Below are positions 8,580-17,596 of a stretch of 64,000 nt of DNA, one piece after another. The position numbers and the translations under genes are program-made. The notes below the pieces were generated by a model. That model was not told the origin of the DNA and did no database searches. It saw nothing but the letters and a program-made list of their open reading frames with translations. Position 1 is the stretch's first letter. Every line of letters begins with the position of its first letter. The DNA is from Streptomyces californicus. GTDB lineage: Bacteria > Actinomycetota > Actinomycetes > Streptomycetales > Streptomycetaceae. The DNA is taken from assembly GCF_000717645.1 (NCBI RefSeq), contig NZ_JNZZ01000013.1, positions 124,001 to 188,000 of the forward strand, read 5' to 3'.

Positions 8580-8682
8580 CAGCTTCTCGGCCCGCGACGG
8601 ACGCCACGAGTGGCCGGACGGACTCGGTTCGCAGGAATCGGGCCACCGCCCCGTTCACCTGGCCCGCCTCCGGGAGGCCGGA

Positions 8683-9081
8683 TCAACCCCGGGGCCCGGA
8701 AACCCGGAGCACCGCCCACGCGCCGGCCGCGCCCACCGCGTACCAGAACAGGTCGGGCGCGTTGAAGGTCGAGCCGAGGACGAGCCGGGCCTCCGTGCTG
8801 TCCGCCGACAACCGGGCCGGTACGTCGGTGAGCTGCGCGAACTCCACCGCCCAGCTCAGGGCCAGGGCGGTGGCGGCCGCCGTGAGGGGCCGGGCGCGGG
8901 GTGCGCAGAGCACGACGAGGGCGCAGAGCAGCACCGTGTAGAGCGCGCTCCCGGCGTACTTGGCGACGGCCCCGTCCGCCCCGGCGCGCACGGCGAGGCC
9001 CGCCGCGACGGTGACGACGGCCGCCACCGCCGCGAGCACCCGCACCCGGCCCCGCCCCGGGGCCGTACGGCCGTCCCTCAC
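8683..9081 (-). CDS. DUF2809-family small membrane protein
   Basis: This 132-residue protein has about four hydrophobic segments: LAAVAAVVTVAAGLAVRAG, YAGSALYTVLLCALVVLC, TAAATALALSWAVEF and LFWYAVGAAGAWAVL. The signature WAVEFAQL...R...STFNAPDLFWYAVG is characteristic of DUF2809, a VanZ-like membrane family of unknown function. The GTG start at 9081 overlaps the TGA of the upstream MFS gene (GTGA), so it is translated as a coupled second gene. Confidence 0.8.
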   Translation of the reverse strand: MRDGRTAPGRGRVRVLAAVAAVVTVAAGLAVRAGADGAVAKYAGSALYTVLLCALVVLCAPRARPLTAAATALALSWAVEFAQLTDVPARLSADSTEARLVLGSTFNAPDLFWYAVGAAGAWAVLRVSGPRG

Positions 9082-10481
9082 GCGAGGCCCGCCCGCCTGA
9101 GGCCGCGGATCGGCCGGGCGCCCAACAGCACCGCCACCACGCCCATGTTGATCACGGCCGCCGCCACCAGCAGCTCCGGCGCGCCCACCGCCTCGGCGAC
9201 CGGGCCGGCCAGCGCGCGGCCCGCCGCGACCATCAGGAGCGAGCCCGCCACGTCGTAGGCGTGCAGCCGGTTCAGGGCCTCCGGCGGGACGTGCGTCTGG
9301 ACCGTCGTGGACCACATCACCAGCCAGAACGCGGCCGCCCCGCCCGCCAGGAGCTGCCCGGCGGCCAGGACCGGGAGCGGCATGCCCAGCGCCAGCACCA
9401 CCAGGCTCACCGCCACCAGCGGCAGCGCGACCGCCCCCGCCGCCAGCGGGTGCGACGGGCGCAGCCGCAGGGCGAGGAGGCCACCGACGACGCTGCCCGC
9501 CCCGTTGACCGCCATGAGCATCCCGTACGCCCCCGAGCCGTGTCCCTCGGTGACCAGGACGGCGGTCAGCGGGAGCATCGGGCCGAGCACCGCGAAGCCG
9601 TACACGGTCCAGACCGCGATCACCCCCCACAGCCAGGAGCGGGCTCGGAACTCCCGCCATCCGTCCGCCAGTTCGGCGACAAAGGTGCCGCGCACGGCGT
9701 CGTCGTGCGGGGCCGGGGCGAGCCGCATCAGGAAGAGGCAGATCCCGGAGACGGCGAAGGTCGTCGCGTTCGCCGCGTAGACCGCCCCGGCGCTGGCGAT
9801 CCCCACGAGCGCCCCCGCGAACGCCGGGCCCGCCATCGTCATCAGCGCCTCGGAGACCCGCAGGACGGCGTTGGCGCGCTGGACGTCGGTGGAGACGCGC
9901 GGCACGGTCGAGGCCACGCCGGGCTGGAAGAGCGCGGCGCCGACGCCGGCCACCGAGCTGAGCGCGTACACCGCCCACAGCGGCGGGTTGCCGGTCGCGA
10001 AGGCGACGGCCAGCACGGAGGCCCCGCCCAGCCGCAGGGCGTCGGCGATGATCATCATGCGGCGCGGCGTGAACCGGTCCGCGAGGACCCCGCCGAACAG
10101 CACGAACACCGCGAGCGGCCCCATCCAGGCGGCGAGCGCGAAACCGACCGACGAGGCGGGCCGCCCCGCCCCCAGGAGCCCGGCGGTGAGCGCCACCGGG
10201 ATCATGCCGTCGCCGAAGAGCGCGACCGTACGGGCCACGAAGAAGTAGCGGAAGTTGCGGTTCCAGAGCCCCGCACCCCCGGGCCGGCCCGCGTCGAGCG
10301 GCGGCAGCTCCGTGAGCGGGTCCACCGGCGCGGGCGGCCCCGGAGTCGCGGGCAGGACCTGCGGGCCGAGCGGGGGCGGCGCCGAGGAGGAGGTCGAGGG
10401 CAGGGTCGGGGTCGCGGTCGGGGACGTACGGGGGTCGCACGCGGCGTCGGGAATGGACGCGCGCTCTGTCGGCTTCTCCAT
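9078..10481 (-). CDS. MFS transporter (drug-exporter-like)
   Basis: This 467-residue major facilitator protein opens with a Pro/Ala-rich cytoplasmic tail of about 75 residues, followed by NRNFRYFFVARTVALFGDGM, the usual first helix of MFS_3/enterobactin-exporter-like proteins. LADRFTPRRMMIIADALRLG is the loop 2-3 motif. About twelve helices follow. The ATG at 10481 was chosen because upstream codons run into the divergent promoter region. The divergent gene is a GlxA-type regulator; a palindromic site lies between them, so this exporter may be controlled by that regulator or by a GntR-type repressor. Confidence 0.85.
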   Translation of the reverse strand: MEKPTERASIPDAACDPRTSPTATPTLPSTSSSAPPPLGPQVLPATPGPPAPVDPLTELPPLDAGRPGGAGLWNRNFRYFFVARTVALFGDGMIPVALTAGLLGAGRPASSVGFALAAWMGPLAVFVLFGGVLADRFTPRRMMIIADALRLGGASVLAVAFATGNPPLWAVYALSSVAGVGAALFQPGVASTVPRVSTDVQRANAVLRVSEALMTMAGPAFAGALVGIASAGAVYAANATTFAVSGICLFLMRLAPAPHDDAVRGTFVAELADGWREFRARSWLWGVIAVWTVYGFAVLGPMLPLTAVLVTEGHGSGAYGMLMAVNGAGSVVGGLLALRLRPSHPLAAGAVALPLVAVSLVVLALGMPLPVLAAGQLLAGGAAAFWLVMWSTTVQTHVPPEALNRLHAYDVAGSLLMVAAGRALAGPVAEAVGAPELLVAAAVINMGVVAVLLGARPIRGLRRAGLA

Positions 10482-10504
10482 CACGTCGCTAACCTGTACC
10501 AGCT

Positions 10505-10521
10505 CTTGGTCTATACCACTA
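10505..10521. promoter_or_regulatory. GntR/DasR-like palindrome (TGGTCTATACCA) between divergent genes
   Basis: The core TGGTCTATACCA at 10507-10518 differs by one base from the TGGTCTAGACCA core known for DasR dre sites and other GntR operators. It is placed between the MFS start (10481) and the GlxA-type start (10555). The assignment rests on resemblance only. Confidence 0.4.
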
Positions 10522-10554
10522 CGGAATATCCCTGTGATCCTTGAGGAGGCCGTC

Positions 10555-11547
10555 ATGCCGCACCGCGTCGTCGTCCTGGCGCTCGACGGGCTGCTCCCCT
10601 TCGAACTCGGCATCCCCCAGCGGATCTTCGGCCGGTCCTTCCGTGCCGCGCCGGGCCGTCCGGCCGGGAAGCTGTACGACGTGGTGACCTGCTCGGTCCG
10701 CCCGCCGGGCCCGGTCCGGACCGACGCGGACTTCTCGATCCTCGTGGAGCACGGGCCCGAGGCGCTCGCCACCGCCGACACGGTGGTGGTGCCCGCCTCC
10801 TACGAGCGGGGCCCGCTCTTCGAGGAGGGTCGGCTGCCCGACGACCTGGCCGCCGCGTTCGCCCTGGTCCGGCCCGGTACGCGGATGGTCTCCATCTGCA
10901 CCGGCAGCTACGTCCTCGCGGCGGCCGGATACCTCGACGGCCGCCCCGCCACCACGCACTGGTCGGCGGCCGACCACTTCCAGCGGACGTTCCCGCAGGT
11001 CCGGGTGGACCCGGACGTCCTGTTCATCGACGACGGCGACGTGCTGACCTCGGCGGGGGTCGCGGCCGGGATCGATCTCTGCCTGCATCTGGTGCGGCGG
11101 GACCACGGGGCCTCCGTCGCCAACGAGATCGCCCGCCGGACCGTCGTCCCGCCGCACCGCGACGGCGGGCAGGCGCAGTACATCCACCGGCCGCTGCCCG
11201 AACCGCAGTTCGCGACCACGACCGCCGCCCGGGCCTGGGCGCTGACCCGGCTGGAGCGGCCGATCCTGCTGCGGGACATGGCGGAGCAGGAGGCGATGAG
11301 CGTACGGACGTTCACGCGCCGCTTCCGCGAGGAGGTCGGGGTCAGCCCCGGCCAGTGGCTCACCCAGCAGCGGGTGGAGCGGGCCCGGCAGCTCCTGGAG
11401 TCGACGGACCTGTCCATCGACCAGGTGGCCCGGGACGCGGGTTTCGGCACGGCGACCTCGCTGCGCCAGCACCTGCAGTCGGCGCTCGGTGTGCCGCCGA
11501 GCGCCTACCGGCGTACGTTCCGCAGCTCGGCGGACTCGGCGCGCTGA
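10555..11547 (+). CDS. GlxA-family transcriptional regulator (DJ-1/PfpI + AraC HTH)
   Basis: This 330-residue regulator combines a DJ-1/PfpI-like sensor (residues about 5-195; MPHRVVVLALDGLLPFELGI, VSICTGSYVLAAAGYLDGRPATTHW with the elbow cysteine present) with a C-terminal AraC helix-turn-helix (residues about 225-325; SVRTFTRRFREEVGVSPGQW and IDQVARDAGFGTATSLRQHL). The start is set by GGAGG at 10544-10548. It is divergent from the MFS/DUF2809 pair, which it may regulate. No ligand can be inferred. Confidence 0.92.
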   Translation: MPHRVVVLALDGLLPFELGIPQRIFGRSFRAAPGRPAGKLYDVVTCSVRPPGPVRTDADFSILVEHGPEALATADTVVVPASYERGPLFEEGRLPDDLAAAFALVRPGTRMVSICTGSYVLAAAGYLDGRPATTHWSAADHFQRTFPQVRVDPDVLFIDDGDVLTSAGVAAGIDLCLHLVRRDHGASVANEIARRTVVPPHRDGGQAQYIHRPLPEPQFATTTAARAWALTRLERPILLRDMAEQEAMSVRTFTRRFREEVGVSPGQWLTQQRVERARQLLESTDLSIDQVARDAGFGTATSLRQHLQSALGVPPSAYRRTFRSSADSAR

Positions 11548-11645
11548 TCCACCGCCCGCCTCCCGCAGGCCGGCGGACTCCGCCCGGCCGCACGCCTGGA
11601 GTCCCGCCCTCATCTCGCGGCGCGGCGGTTCTCGCGGGTCCCGCC

Positions 11646-12407
11646 TCAGCCGCCGGGCATGCCCTCGGGGCCGAGCAGGCCGTCGAGTTCGGCCTCGTAC
11701 AGCAGGGCGGGGTCGAAGCCCATGCCCGCGAAGTGGCCGGCCAGCTCCAGCGAGAGCACGCCGTGCAGCCGGGTCCAGAAGGCGAGGGCCCGCCGCAGGA
11801 CCGCGGGCGGGGCGGCGAGGCCCCCGGCCCAGTCGCGGTGGCCGGCGATGTGCGCGTCGAACGCGGCGGACGGCTCGGCGACGGACGCACCCGCCCGCGC
11901 ACCGCCCGCCCCTTCGCCCGGCGCGTCCGGCCCGAGGGCGGCGCAGGCGGCCAGGAGGTCGGCCATGATCTCCTGCGAGATGCCGGTGATGTCCTCGGGC
12001 GCGTGGTAACCGGGCACGGGCGTACCGAAGATGAGGAAGTAGCGGTGGGGGTCCGCCAGCGCCCAGCCCCGCAGGACGTGCGCGAGGCGGCGCACCCCGG
12101 CACCGGTGGCGGCCGCCGCGCGGACGGCGTCGGCGAGACTGCGGTAGGCGTCCCGGATCAGCTCGGTGATCAGCTCGTCGCGGCCGGCGAAGTACCGGTA
12201 GAGCGCGGGGCCGCTGACGCCCATCTGCTTGGCGATCGCGTTGAGGGAGAGGGCGGAGGCGCCGGCCTCCGCGATCTGCTTCCAGGCGTGCTCCTTGACC
12301 TCGGCACGCACCTGGGCGCGGTATCGCGCACGCGGCGTCGCGGCGGAGGCGTCCGTCGCGTCCTTCGCCGCGGCTTCGGCGCCGCCCTTCGCGTCTGACT
12401 CCGCCAT
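11646..12407 (-). CDS. TetR/AcrR-family transcriptional regulator
   Basis: This 253-residue protein has an N-terminal helix-turn-helix (residues about 30-80; VKEHAWKQIAEAGASALSLN, AIAKQMGVSGPALYRYFAGR). Its C-terminal ligand domain (TetR_C-like) contains FLIFGTPVPGYHAPEDITG, typical of the WHG/TetR_C_13-type subgroup. The ATG at 12407 follows GGGAGG; an upstream in-frame GTG at 12443 would fall into the operator region. Two near-identical palindromes lie between this gene and the divergent SRPBCC gene, indicating autoregulation and control of that neighbour (inference). Confidence 0.9.
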   Translation of the reverse strand: MAESDAKGGAEAAAKDATDASAATPRARYRAQVRAEVKEHAWKQIAEAGASALSLNAIAKQMGVSGPALYRYFAGRDELITELIRDAYRSLADAVRAAAATGAGVRRLAHVLRGWALADPHRYFLIFGTPVPGYHAPEDITGISQEIMADLLAACAALGPDAPGEGAGGARAGASVAEPSAAFDAHIAGHRDWAGGLAAPPAVLRRALAFWTRLHGVLSLELAGHFAGMGFDPALLYEAELDGLLGPEGMPGG

Positions 12408-12449
12408 GGGGCGGCGACCTCCCTCGCCTTCGCGGCTACTCACTCAAAG

Positions 12450-12517
12450 TTTCGTTAGAAGGTATCACGAAAGCGATTGACCCCTTGGCGCGCGATGCGT
12501 TAGAACTTGTCACGAAC
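12450..12517. promoter_or_regulatory. Duplicated TetR operator between divergent genes
   Basis: Two copies of CGTTAGAAnnTrTCACGAA lie at 12450-12472 and 12495-12517, 45 bp apart. Each is an imperfect palindrome (the first reads TTTCGT...ACGAAA). They flank the promoters for the TetR gene (-) and the secreted SRPBCC gene (+). Confidence 0.65.
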
Positions 12518-12546
12518 GCAGTAGCCAATAACGAAAGGCTTCCGCC

Positions 12547-13176
12547 ATGTCCCGTGCCCGTACCGCCGCCGCCCTGTTCACCGTCCCCCTGCTCACCGTC
12601 GCCCTCGCCACCGCCGTCGCCGCGCCCGCCGGAGCGGTGCCGCGCACGCCGAAGCCGCTCACCTGCCAGGGTCAGGGGGTCGACGCGCGGGCGAAGGTCC
12701 GGGCCCGCACCGAGACGGTGATCGACGCACCCCTGAGCACCGTCTGGAAGCTCCAGACGGAGGTCGAGCGCTGGCCGGACTGGCAGGCCCACGTCACGTC
12801 CATGGAGCGCCTCGGCCACGGCCCGTTCCGCCCGGGCACCGCGTTCCGGTGGACCACCCCGGTGCCGCCCAACCCGGCGACGCCCGCCACCAGCCTGGAC
12901 ATCACCTCCACCGTGCGGCAGTCGGAGCGCGGCTCGTGCATCCGGTGGACCGGTCCCGCCGTGGGCGAGGGGCTGCACATCGACGGCGTCCACGTCTGGA
13001 CCTTCACCCCGGTCAGGGGCGGTGTGCTGGTCCGTACCGAGGAGACGCACACCGGCGCACAGGTGGACGCGAACGTCCCGTACGCCACCGAGGTCCTGAA
13101 GCAGGGACTGGAGGCGTGGCTCGACGCGCTGGAGACCGAGGCCGAGTCCCGCGCGGGCGGCCACCGCCCCTGCTGA
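12547..13176 (+). CDS. Secreted SRPBCC-family protein
   Basis: This 209-residue protein starts with a signal peptide (MSRARTAAALFTVPLLTVAL followed by ATAVAAPAGA, cleavage expected near residue 30). A START/Bet v1-like SRPBCC domain follows, with ETVIDAPLSTVWKLQTEVERWPDWQAHV being the usual polyketide-cyclase/dehydrase opening. Export is unusual for this fold, which normally binds lipophilic ligands in the cytoplasm. It is divergent from the TetR gene with two shared operators, so the TetR ligand may also be the ligand of this protein (inference). Confidence 0.85.
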   Translation: MSRARTAAALFTVPLLTVALATAVAAPAGAVPRTPKPLTCQGQGVDARAKVRARTETVIDAPLSTVWKLQTEVERWPDWQAHVTSMERLGHGPFRPGTAFRWTTPVPPNPATPATSLDITSTVRQSERGSCIRWTGPAVGEGLHIDGVHVWTFTPVRGGVLVRTEETHTGAQVDANVPYATEVLKQGLEAWLDALETEAESRAGGHRPC

Positions 13177-13252
13177 ACCGGCCGGCCCGCCTCCGCCGGA
13201 CTCCGTCACGCACCCGGGACACGGCACGCACGCGACAGCGCCCCGCCCCGGC

Positions 13253-14302
13253 TCAGAAGACCAGGACCCCGCGCGCCACCCTCCCGTGGTGAGCGTCGTC
13301 GGCGGCCTTGGCGAAGTCCTCCACCGGGTACGTCTCCGTCACCAGCTCGTCCAGCAGGAGCCGGCCCTCCCGGTAGAGGTCGGCGTACAGGGCGATGTCG
13401 CGCTGCGGGCGCGAGGAGCCGTAGCGGCAGCCCAGGATCGCCTTGTCCAGGTACATCGAGGAGACCGTGAACGACGCCTCCGCGCCCGCCCCCGGCACGC
13501 CCAGCAGCACCGCCTGGCCGTGCCGGTCGAGCAGGTCGATCGCCTGGCGGATCAACTCGGTGCGGCCGACGCACTCGAAGGCGTGGTCGGCCCCGTCGGG
13601 CAGGATCCCGCGCACGTCCTCCGCGCTCGCGAGGAAGTGCGTGGCGCCGAACCGCCGGGCCACCGCCTCCTTCGCCGGATTGCTGTCGACGGCGACGACG
13701 GTGAGCGCGCCGGCCAGCCGGGCCCCCTGGAGGACGTTGAGGCCGATGCCGCCGGCGCCGATGACCACGACGCTGTCGCCCCGGTCGACCCGGGCCCGGT
13801 TCAGGACCGCCCCGACGCCGGTGAGCACACCGCAGCCGATCAGGGCGGCCGAGGTGAACGGCAGGTCGTCCGGGATCCTCACCGCCTGGACGGCGCGCAC
13901 CACCGTGCGTTCCGCGAAGGCGGAGTTGGAGGCGAACTGGAACAGCGGCTCCCCGCCCCGCGAGAACGGCCGTCCGGGCCGCCCGATCGCCTTCCGGCAC
14001 ATGGTCGGCCTGCCCCGGTCGCACTGGGCGCAGGTCCCGCAGTTGGCGAGGGTGGACAGGGCGACGTGATCGCCGGGCCGCACGTGGCCGACGCCGGGCC
14101 CGACCGTCTCCACCACGCCCGCGCCCTCGTGGCCGAGCACGACGGGAACGGGGAAGGGGATCGTGCCGTCGACCACCGACAGGTCGCTGTGGCAGAGCCC
14201 GGCTGCGGCGATCGCCACCAGCACCTCGCCGGGGCCCGGGTCGCGCACCTGAAGGTCGTCCACGACCTCGGTCCGTCTGCCGTCGAAGACGACGCCTCTC
14301 AT
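13253..14302 (-). CDS. Zinc-dependent alcohol dehydrogenase (MDR family)
   Basis: This 349-residue medium-chain dehydrogenase/reductase has the catalytic-zinc segment GLCHSDLSVVDGTIPFPVPV followed by GHEGAG, the structural zinc cysteines (NCGTCAQCDRGRPTMC) and the NAD-binding GAGGIGLNVLQGARLAGA. The pattern is that of class III-like or aryl/benzyl alcohol dehydrogenases. It would oxidise an alcohol intermediate. Its ATG at 14302 overlaps the TGA of the upstream acyl-CoA dehydrogenase, making it the third gene of an SDR-ACAD-ADH operon. Confidence 0.92.
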   Translation of the reverse strand: MRGVVFDGRRTEVVDDLQVRDPGPGEVLVAIAAAGLCHSDLSVVDGTIPFPVPVVLGHEGAGVVETVGPGVGHVRPGDHVALSTLANCGTCAQCDRGRPTMCRKAIGRPGRPFSRGGEPLFQFASNSAFAERTVVRAVQAVRIPDDLPFTSAALIGCGVLTGVGAVLNRARVDRGDSVVVIGAGGIGLNVLQGARLAGALTVVAVDSNPAKEAVARRFGATHFLASAEDVRGILPDGADHAFECVGRTELIRQAIDLLDRHGQAVLLGVPGAGAEASFTVSSMYLDKAILGCRYGSSRPQRDIALYADLYREGRLLLDELVTETYPVEDFAKAADDAHHGRVARGVLVF

Positions 14303-15417
14303 CTCGGCTCCCTCGGTAGGCCGAGCACCCGCTCGGCGATGATGTTCCGCTGGATCTCGTCGGAGCCGCCGTAGACGGTGTCGGCCCGGCTGAAGAGGAA
14401 CAGGTGCTGGGCGGCGTCGAGTTCGTACGGCCGGGCCTCGGACCACGGCGCGGGGCCGACGGCCCCCGCCTCCCCCGCGACCGCCGCGGCCACCTCCCCG
14501 AGCCGCTGGTGCCAGCCGCCCCACAGGAGCTTCGCCACGCTCGGCGCTCCCGGGTCGCCGGTGGCGCCCAGCGTGCGCAGGGCGTGGCGGCGCATGGTGT
14601 CCAACTCGGCCCACAGCGCGACGATCCGGGCCCTGACCACCGGGTCCCCGGCGGCCCCGCTCGCCTCGGCGGCGGCGACGACCCGGTCCAACTCAGCGGC
14701 GAAGCCGACCTGTTGGGCCAGGGTGGACACACCGCGCTCCAGCGCGAGCAGCCCCATCGCGACCCGCCAGCCGTCGCCCTCGCCGCCGACCGCCTCGGCG
14801 GCCCGCGCCCCGTCGAAGAAGACCTCGTTGAACTCGCTGGTGCCGGTGAGCTGCCGGATCGGCCGGACCTCGATCCGCCCCGGCTGGTCCATCTCCATCA
14901 GCAGGAAGGACAGGCCGCGGTGGCCCGTGGACGCGGGGTCGGTGCGGGCGAGGACGAAGCACCGGTCGGCGTCCCGGGCGAGCGAGGTCCAGATCTTCTG
15001 CCCGGTCACGGCGTACCCGCCGGCCCCGTCCGGCACGGCGGCGGTCCGCACCCCGGCGAGGTCGGACCCGGCGCCCGGTTCGCTGTACCCCTGGCACCAC
15101 AGCGTCTCACCCCGGGCCACGGCGGGCAGGTGGCGGCGCTTCTGCTCCTCGGTGCCGTACGCGATGAGGGTCGGGGCGAGGAGGTTCTCCCCGATGTGGC
15201 CCATCCGGGCGGGGGCGCCGGAGCGGGCGTACTCCTCGGCCCAGACGACCTGCTCGTCGAGGGTGGCGCGGCGGTTGCCGTACGTCTCGCCGTCGGCGCC
15301 GGGCCAGCCGAGCCCGATCCAGCCGGCCTTCCCCAACTCGCGTTCCCACGCGCGGGGGTGGGGGGCGTCGGTGAGGTGGTCCGCCAGCCAGGTGCGCACC
15401 TCGGTACGGAAGTCCAT
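14299..15417 (-). CDS. Acyl-CoA dehydrogenase family protein
   Basis: This 372-residue flavoprotein has the ACAD segments WCQGYSEPGAGSDLAGVRT (FAD/substrate binding) and YAVTGQKIWTSLARDADRCF. Its C-terminus DTVYGGSDEIQRNIIAERVL binds FAD and subunits. The sequence resembles FadE-type dehydrogenases from steroid or terpenoid pathways rather than short-chain ACADs (family impression). It lies 145 nt downstream of the SDR gene and overlaps the ADH gene by 4 nt. The start is an ATG at 15417. Confidence 0.92.
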   Translation of the reverse strand: MDFRTEVRTWLADHLTDAPHPRAWERELGKAGWIGLGWPGADGETYGNRRATLDEQVVWAEEYARSGAPARMGHIGENLLAPTLIAYGTEEQKRRHLPAVARGETLWCQGYSEPGAGSDLAGVRTAAVPDGAGGYAVTGQKIWTSLARDADRCFVLARTDPASTGHRGLSFLLMEMDQPGRIEVRPIRQLTGTSEFNEVFFDGARAAEAVGGEGDGWRVAMGLLALERGVSTLAQQVGFAAELDRVVAAAEASGAAGDPVVRARIVALWAELDTMRRHALRTLGATGDPGAPSVAKLLWGGWHQRLGEVAAAVAGEAGAVGPAPWSEARPYELDAAQHLFLFSRADTVYGGSDEIQRNIIAERVLGLPREPR

Positions 15418-15562
15418 GTGTGCCTCCGGTTCCTGGGGCAGCGCCCCGCGTTCACGCCCGTCCGGCGATCGAGGACCGGGCCCGGGTCCGGGTGCCCGAG
15501 GGCTCCGCCACCGGGCACCCGCCCGTCGAACGCCGGACGGGCCGGATCAGGCGACTTGCCGC

Positions 15563-16567
15563 TCAACCACCGGACGGACCGGGCGTGTTCGGCCGCGCCC
15601 CCGACCTGTCCGCAGCCGTCCCGTTCGACCGCGCCCCCGACCTGTCCGCCGCCGTCCCGTTCGGCCGCGCCCCCGATCTGGCCGCCGCCGCCATCTCGTT
15701 CACCCGCTCCAGCATCGGCATCGGGTCCGCCCCCACCGTCCCCGGCAGGAAGTCCGCGATCCGCTCCGGGGTCCAGGGCCCGTCCCCGTACGCCGCCCGG
15801 ATCTCCCTCGGCTGCGCCCACACCGCGATCTTGGGCCCGGCGATCGTGTACACCTGCCCGGTGATCCCCTCCGCCCGCGCCCGCTCGCTCAGCAGGTAGA
15901 CCACCAGCGCCGCCACGTCCTCGGGTTCGCCGATCTCCTTCAGCTCCATCGGCACCCCGGCCGACATCCGGGTCCGGGCGACGGGCGCGACCGCGTTGGC
16001 CGTGACGCCGTACCGGTGCAGGCCCAGCGCCGCGCTGCGGACCAGCGAGATGATCCCGCCCTTCGCCGCGCTGTAGTTGGCCTGGGAGACGCTGCCCTGG
16101 TGGTTGCCGCTGGTGAAGCCGATGAGCGTGCCGCCGCCCTCCTGCTTCCGCATCACCGCCGACGCGGCCCGGAAGACCGTGAACGTGCCCTTGAGGTGGG
16201 TGGCGAGGACGGGGTCCCACTCCTCCTCGGACATGTTGAACAGCATCCGCTCGCGCAGGATGCCGGCCACGCAGACGACGCCGTCGAGCCGCCCGTACTC
16301 CGCGAGGGCCGTGTCCACGACCCGCTGCCCGCCCGCCATCGTGGAGATGTCGTCGGCGACCGCGACCGCCGTGCCGCCCGCCGCCCCGATCTCCTCGACG
16401 ACGGACCGGGCGACCTCGCTGGTCGGCTCGGACCCCTCGACGGAGACGCCGTAGTCGTTGACGACGACCCGCGCCCCCGCGGCCGCCGCGGCGAGCGCGA
16501 CCGCCCGCCCGATGCCCCGGCCCGCCCCGGTCACGGCGACCACCCTGCCTGCCAAGAAGTTCCCCAC
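15563..16567 (-). CDS. SDR-family oxidoreductase with repetitive C-terminal tail
   Basis: This 334-residue short-chain dehydrogenase has the cofactor motif VVAVTGAGRGIGRAVALAAA, the catalytic Tyr-x-x-x-Lys in QANYSAAKGGIISLVRS, and a preceding Ser in IGFTSGNHQGS. The form with a C-terminal WAQPREIRAAYGDGPWTPER segment is common in actinobacterial beta-oxidation clusters (3-hydroxyacyl-CoA dehydrogenase role likely). The last 45 residues are three imperfect RSGARPNGTAAD repeats, encoded by a roughly 36-bp tandem repeat at about 15588-15685. GTG 16567 is the start. It is divergent from the cyclase gene across an operator. Confidence 0.88.
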   Translation of the reverse strand: MGNFLAGRVVAVTGAGRGIGRAVALAAAAAGARVVVNDYGVSVEGSEPTSEVARSVVEEIGAAGGTAVAVADDISTMAGGQRVVDTALAEYGRLDGVVCVAGILRERMLFNMSEEEWDPVLATHLKGTFTVFRAASAVMRKQEGGGTLIGFTSGNHQGSVSQANYSAAKGGIISLVRSAALGLHRYGVTANAVAPVARTRMSAGVPMELKEIGEPEDVAALVVYLLSERARAEGITGQVYTIAGPKIAVWAQPREIRAAYGDGPWTPERIADFLPGTVGADPMPMLERVNEMAAAARSGARPNGTAADRSGARSNGTAADRSGARPNTPGPSGG

Positions 16568-16588
16568 TCCGGCCCCTTCCCGCGGTTT

Positions 16589-16603
16589 CTGACGGACCGT
16601 TAG
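16589..16603. promoter_or_regulatory. CTGACGnnnCGTtAG operator in the SDR/cyclase divergent promoter
   Basis: CTGACG-GAC-CGTTAG, one mismatch from perfect symmetry, sits 22 nt from the SDR start and 47 nt from the cyclase start. It would control both the SDR-ACAD-ADH operon and the cyclase gene. Confidence 0.6.
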
Positions 16604-16649
16604 ATTTAAGGGCAGGCGGCCAGTCCCGCACAAGACCCAGGAGGCGTCC

Positions 16650-17576
16650 ATGTCCCTGCCGGCCGAGTTCCACGAGATCGCCGCACGCGTCAACAACTGG
16701 GGGCGGTGGGGCGGGGACGACGAGCTGGGCACGCTCAACCTGGTCACCGACGCCGTCGTGCGCGAGGCCGTGGCCGCCGTCCGCACCGGCCGCCGGGTGC
16801 CGCTCGCGCTGCCGCTGCGGCAGGACGGGGTGCAGAGCGGGCTCATCCCGGGCCGGATCAACCCGCTGCACACCATGGTCCAGATCAACCAGGAGATCTT
16901 CGGCCCGGGAACGGTCGCCACCAGCGACGACACGGTGACCATGGGGCTCCAGGCGGCGACCCACTGGGACGCGCTGACCCATGTCTCGCACAGCGGGAGG
17001 CTCTACAACGGCCGTCCGGCGGAGGCGATCACCGCCCACGAGGGGGCCCGCTTCTCCTCGATCGCCGCCGTGAAGCACTTGGTCTCGCGCGGGGTGCTGC
17101 TGGACGTGGCGCGCGCCCGGGGCGTGGACCGGCTGCCCGGCGGCCACGCGGTGACGCCGGAGGACCTGGCGGCGGCGGAGGAGTTCGGAGGCGTACGCGT
17201 ACGGGCCGGGGACATCGTGCTCGTACGGACCGGGCAGCTGCGGCTCGCGCTGGAGGGCGACCGGGACGCGTACGGGCACCCGTCGCCCGGACTGTCGGTG
17301 CGGTGCCCCGAGTGGTTCCACGGCCGGGACGTGGCGGCGGTCGCCAACGACACCCTGCCCTTCGAGATCTTCCCGCCGGAGATCGAGGACCTGTGGCTGC
17401 CGGTGCACGCCCTGCACCTGGTCGAGATGGGCCTCATCCAGGGCCAGAACTGGAACCTGGAGGAGCTGTCGGACGCCTGTGCGGAGGAGCGGCGTTACGC
17501 GTTCCTGCTCACCGCGACCCCGGAGCCGTTCGCCGGTGCCACCGGATCACCGGTGGCCCCGGTCGCGGTCCTGTGA
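16650..17576 (+). CDS. Cyclase-family (kynurenine formamidase-like) metal-dependent hydrolase
   Basis: This 308-residue protein of the cyclase superfamily has the N-terminal WGRWGGDDELGTLNLV block and the metal-binding cluster QAATHWDALTHVSHSGRLYN, a variant of the HxGTHxDxPxH motif. RAGDIVLVRTGQ and the C-terminal LPVHALHLVEMGL also match. Members hydrolyse amide or lactone bonds, for example in isatin or ring-cleavage pathways. The start has AGGAGG 7 nt upstream. It shares an operator with the divergent SDR operon, so it probably acts on an intermediate of the same pathway. Confidence 0.88.
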   Translation: MSLPAEFHEIAARVNNWGRWGGDDELGTLNLVTDAVVREAVAAVRTGRRVPLALPLRQDGVQSGLIPGRINPLHTMVQINQEIFGPGTVATSDDTVTMGLQAATHWDALTHVSHSGRLYNGRPAEAITAHEGARFSSIAAVKHLVSRGVLLDVARARGVDRLPGGHAVTPEDLAAAEEFGGVRVRAGDIVLVRTGQLRLALEGDRDAYGHPSPGLSVRCPEWFHGRDVAAVANDTLPFEIFPPEIEDLWLPVHALHLVEMGLIQGQNWNLEELSDACAEERRYAFLLTATPEPFAGATGSPVAPVAVL

Positions 17577-17596
17577 GGCGGCGGCGGGGGCGGCCG

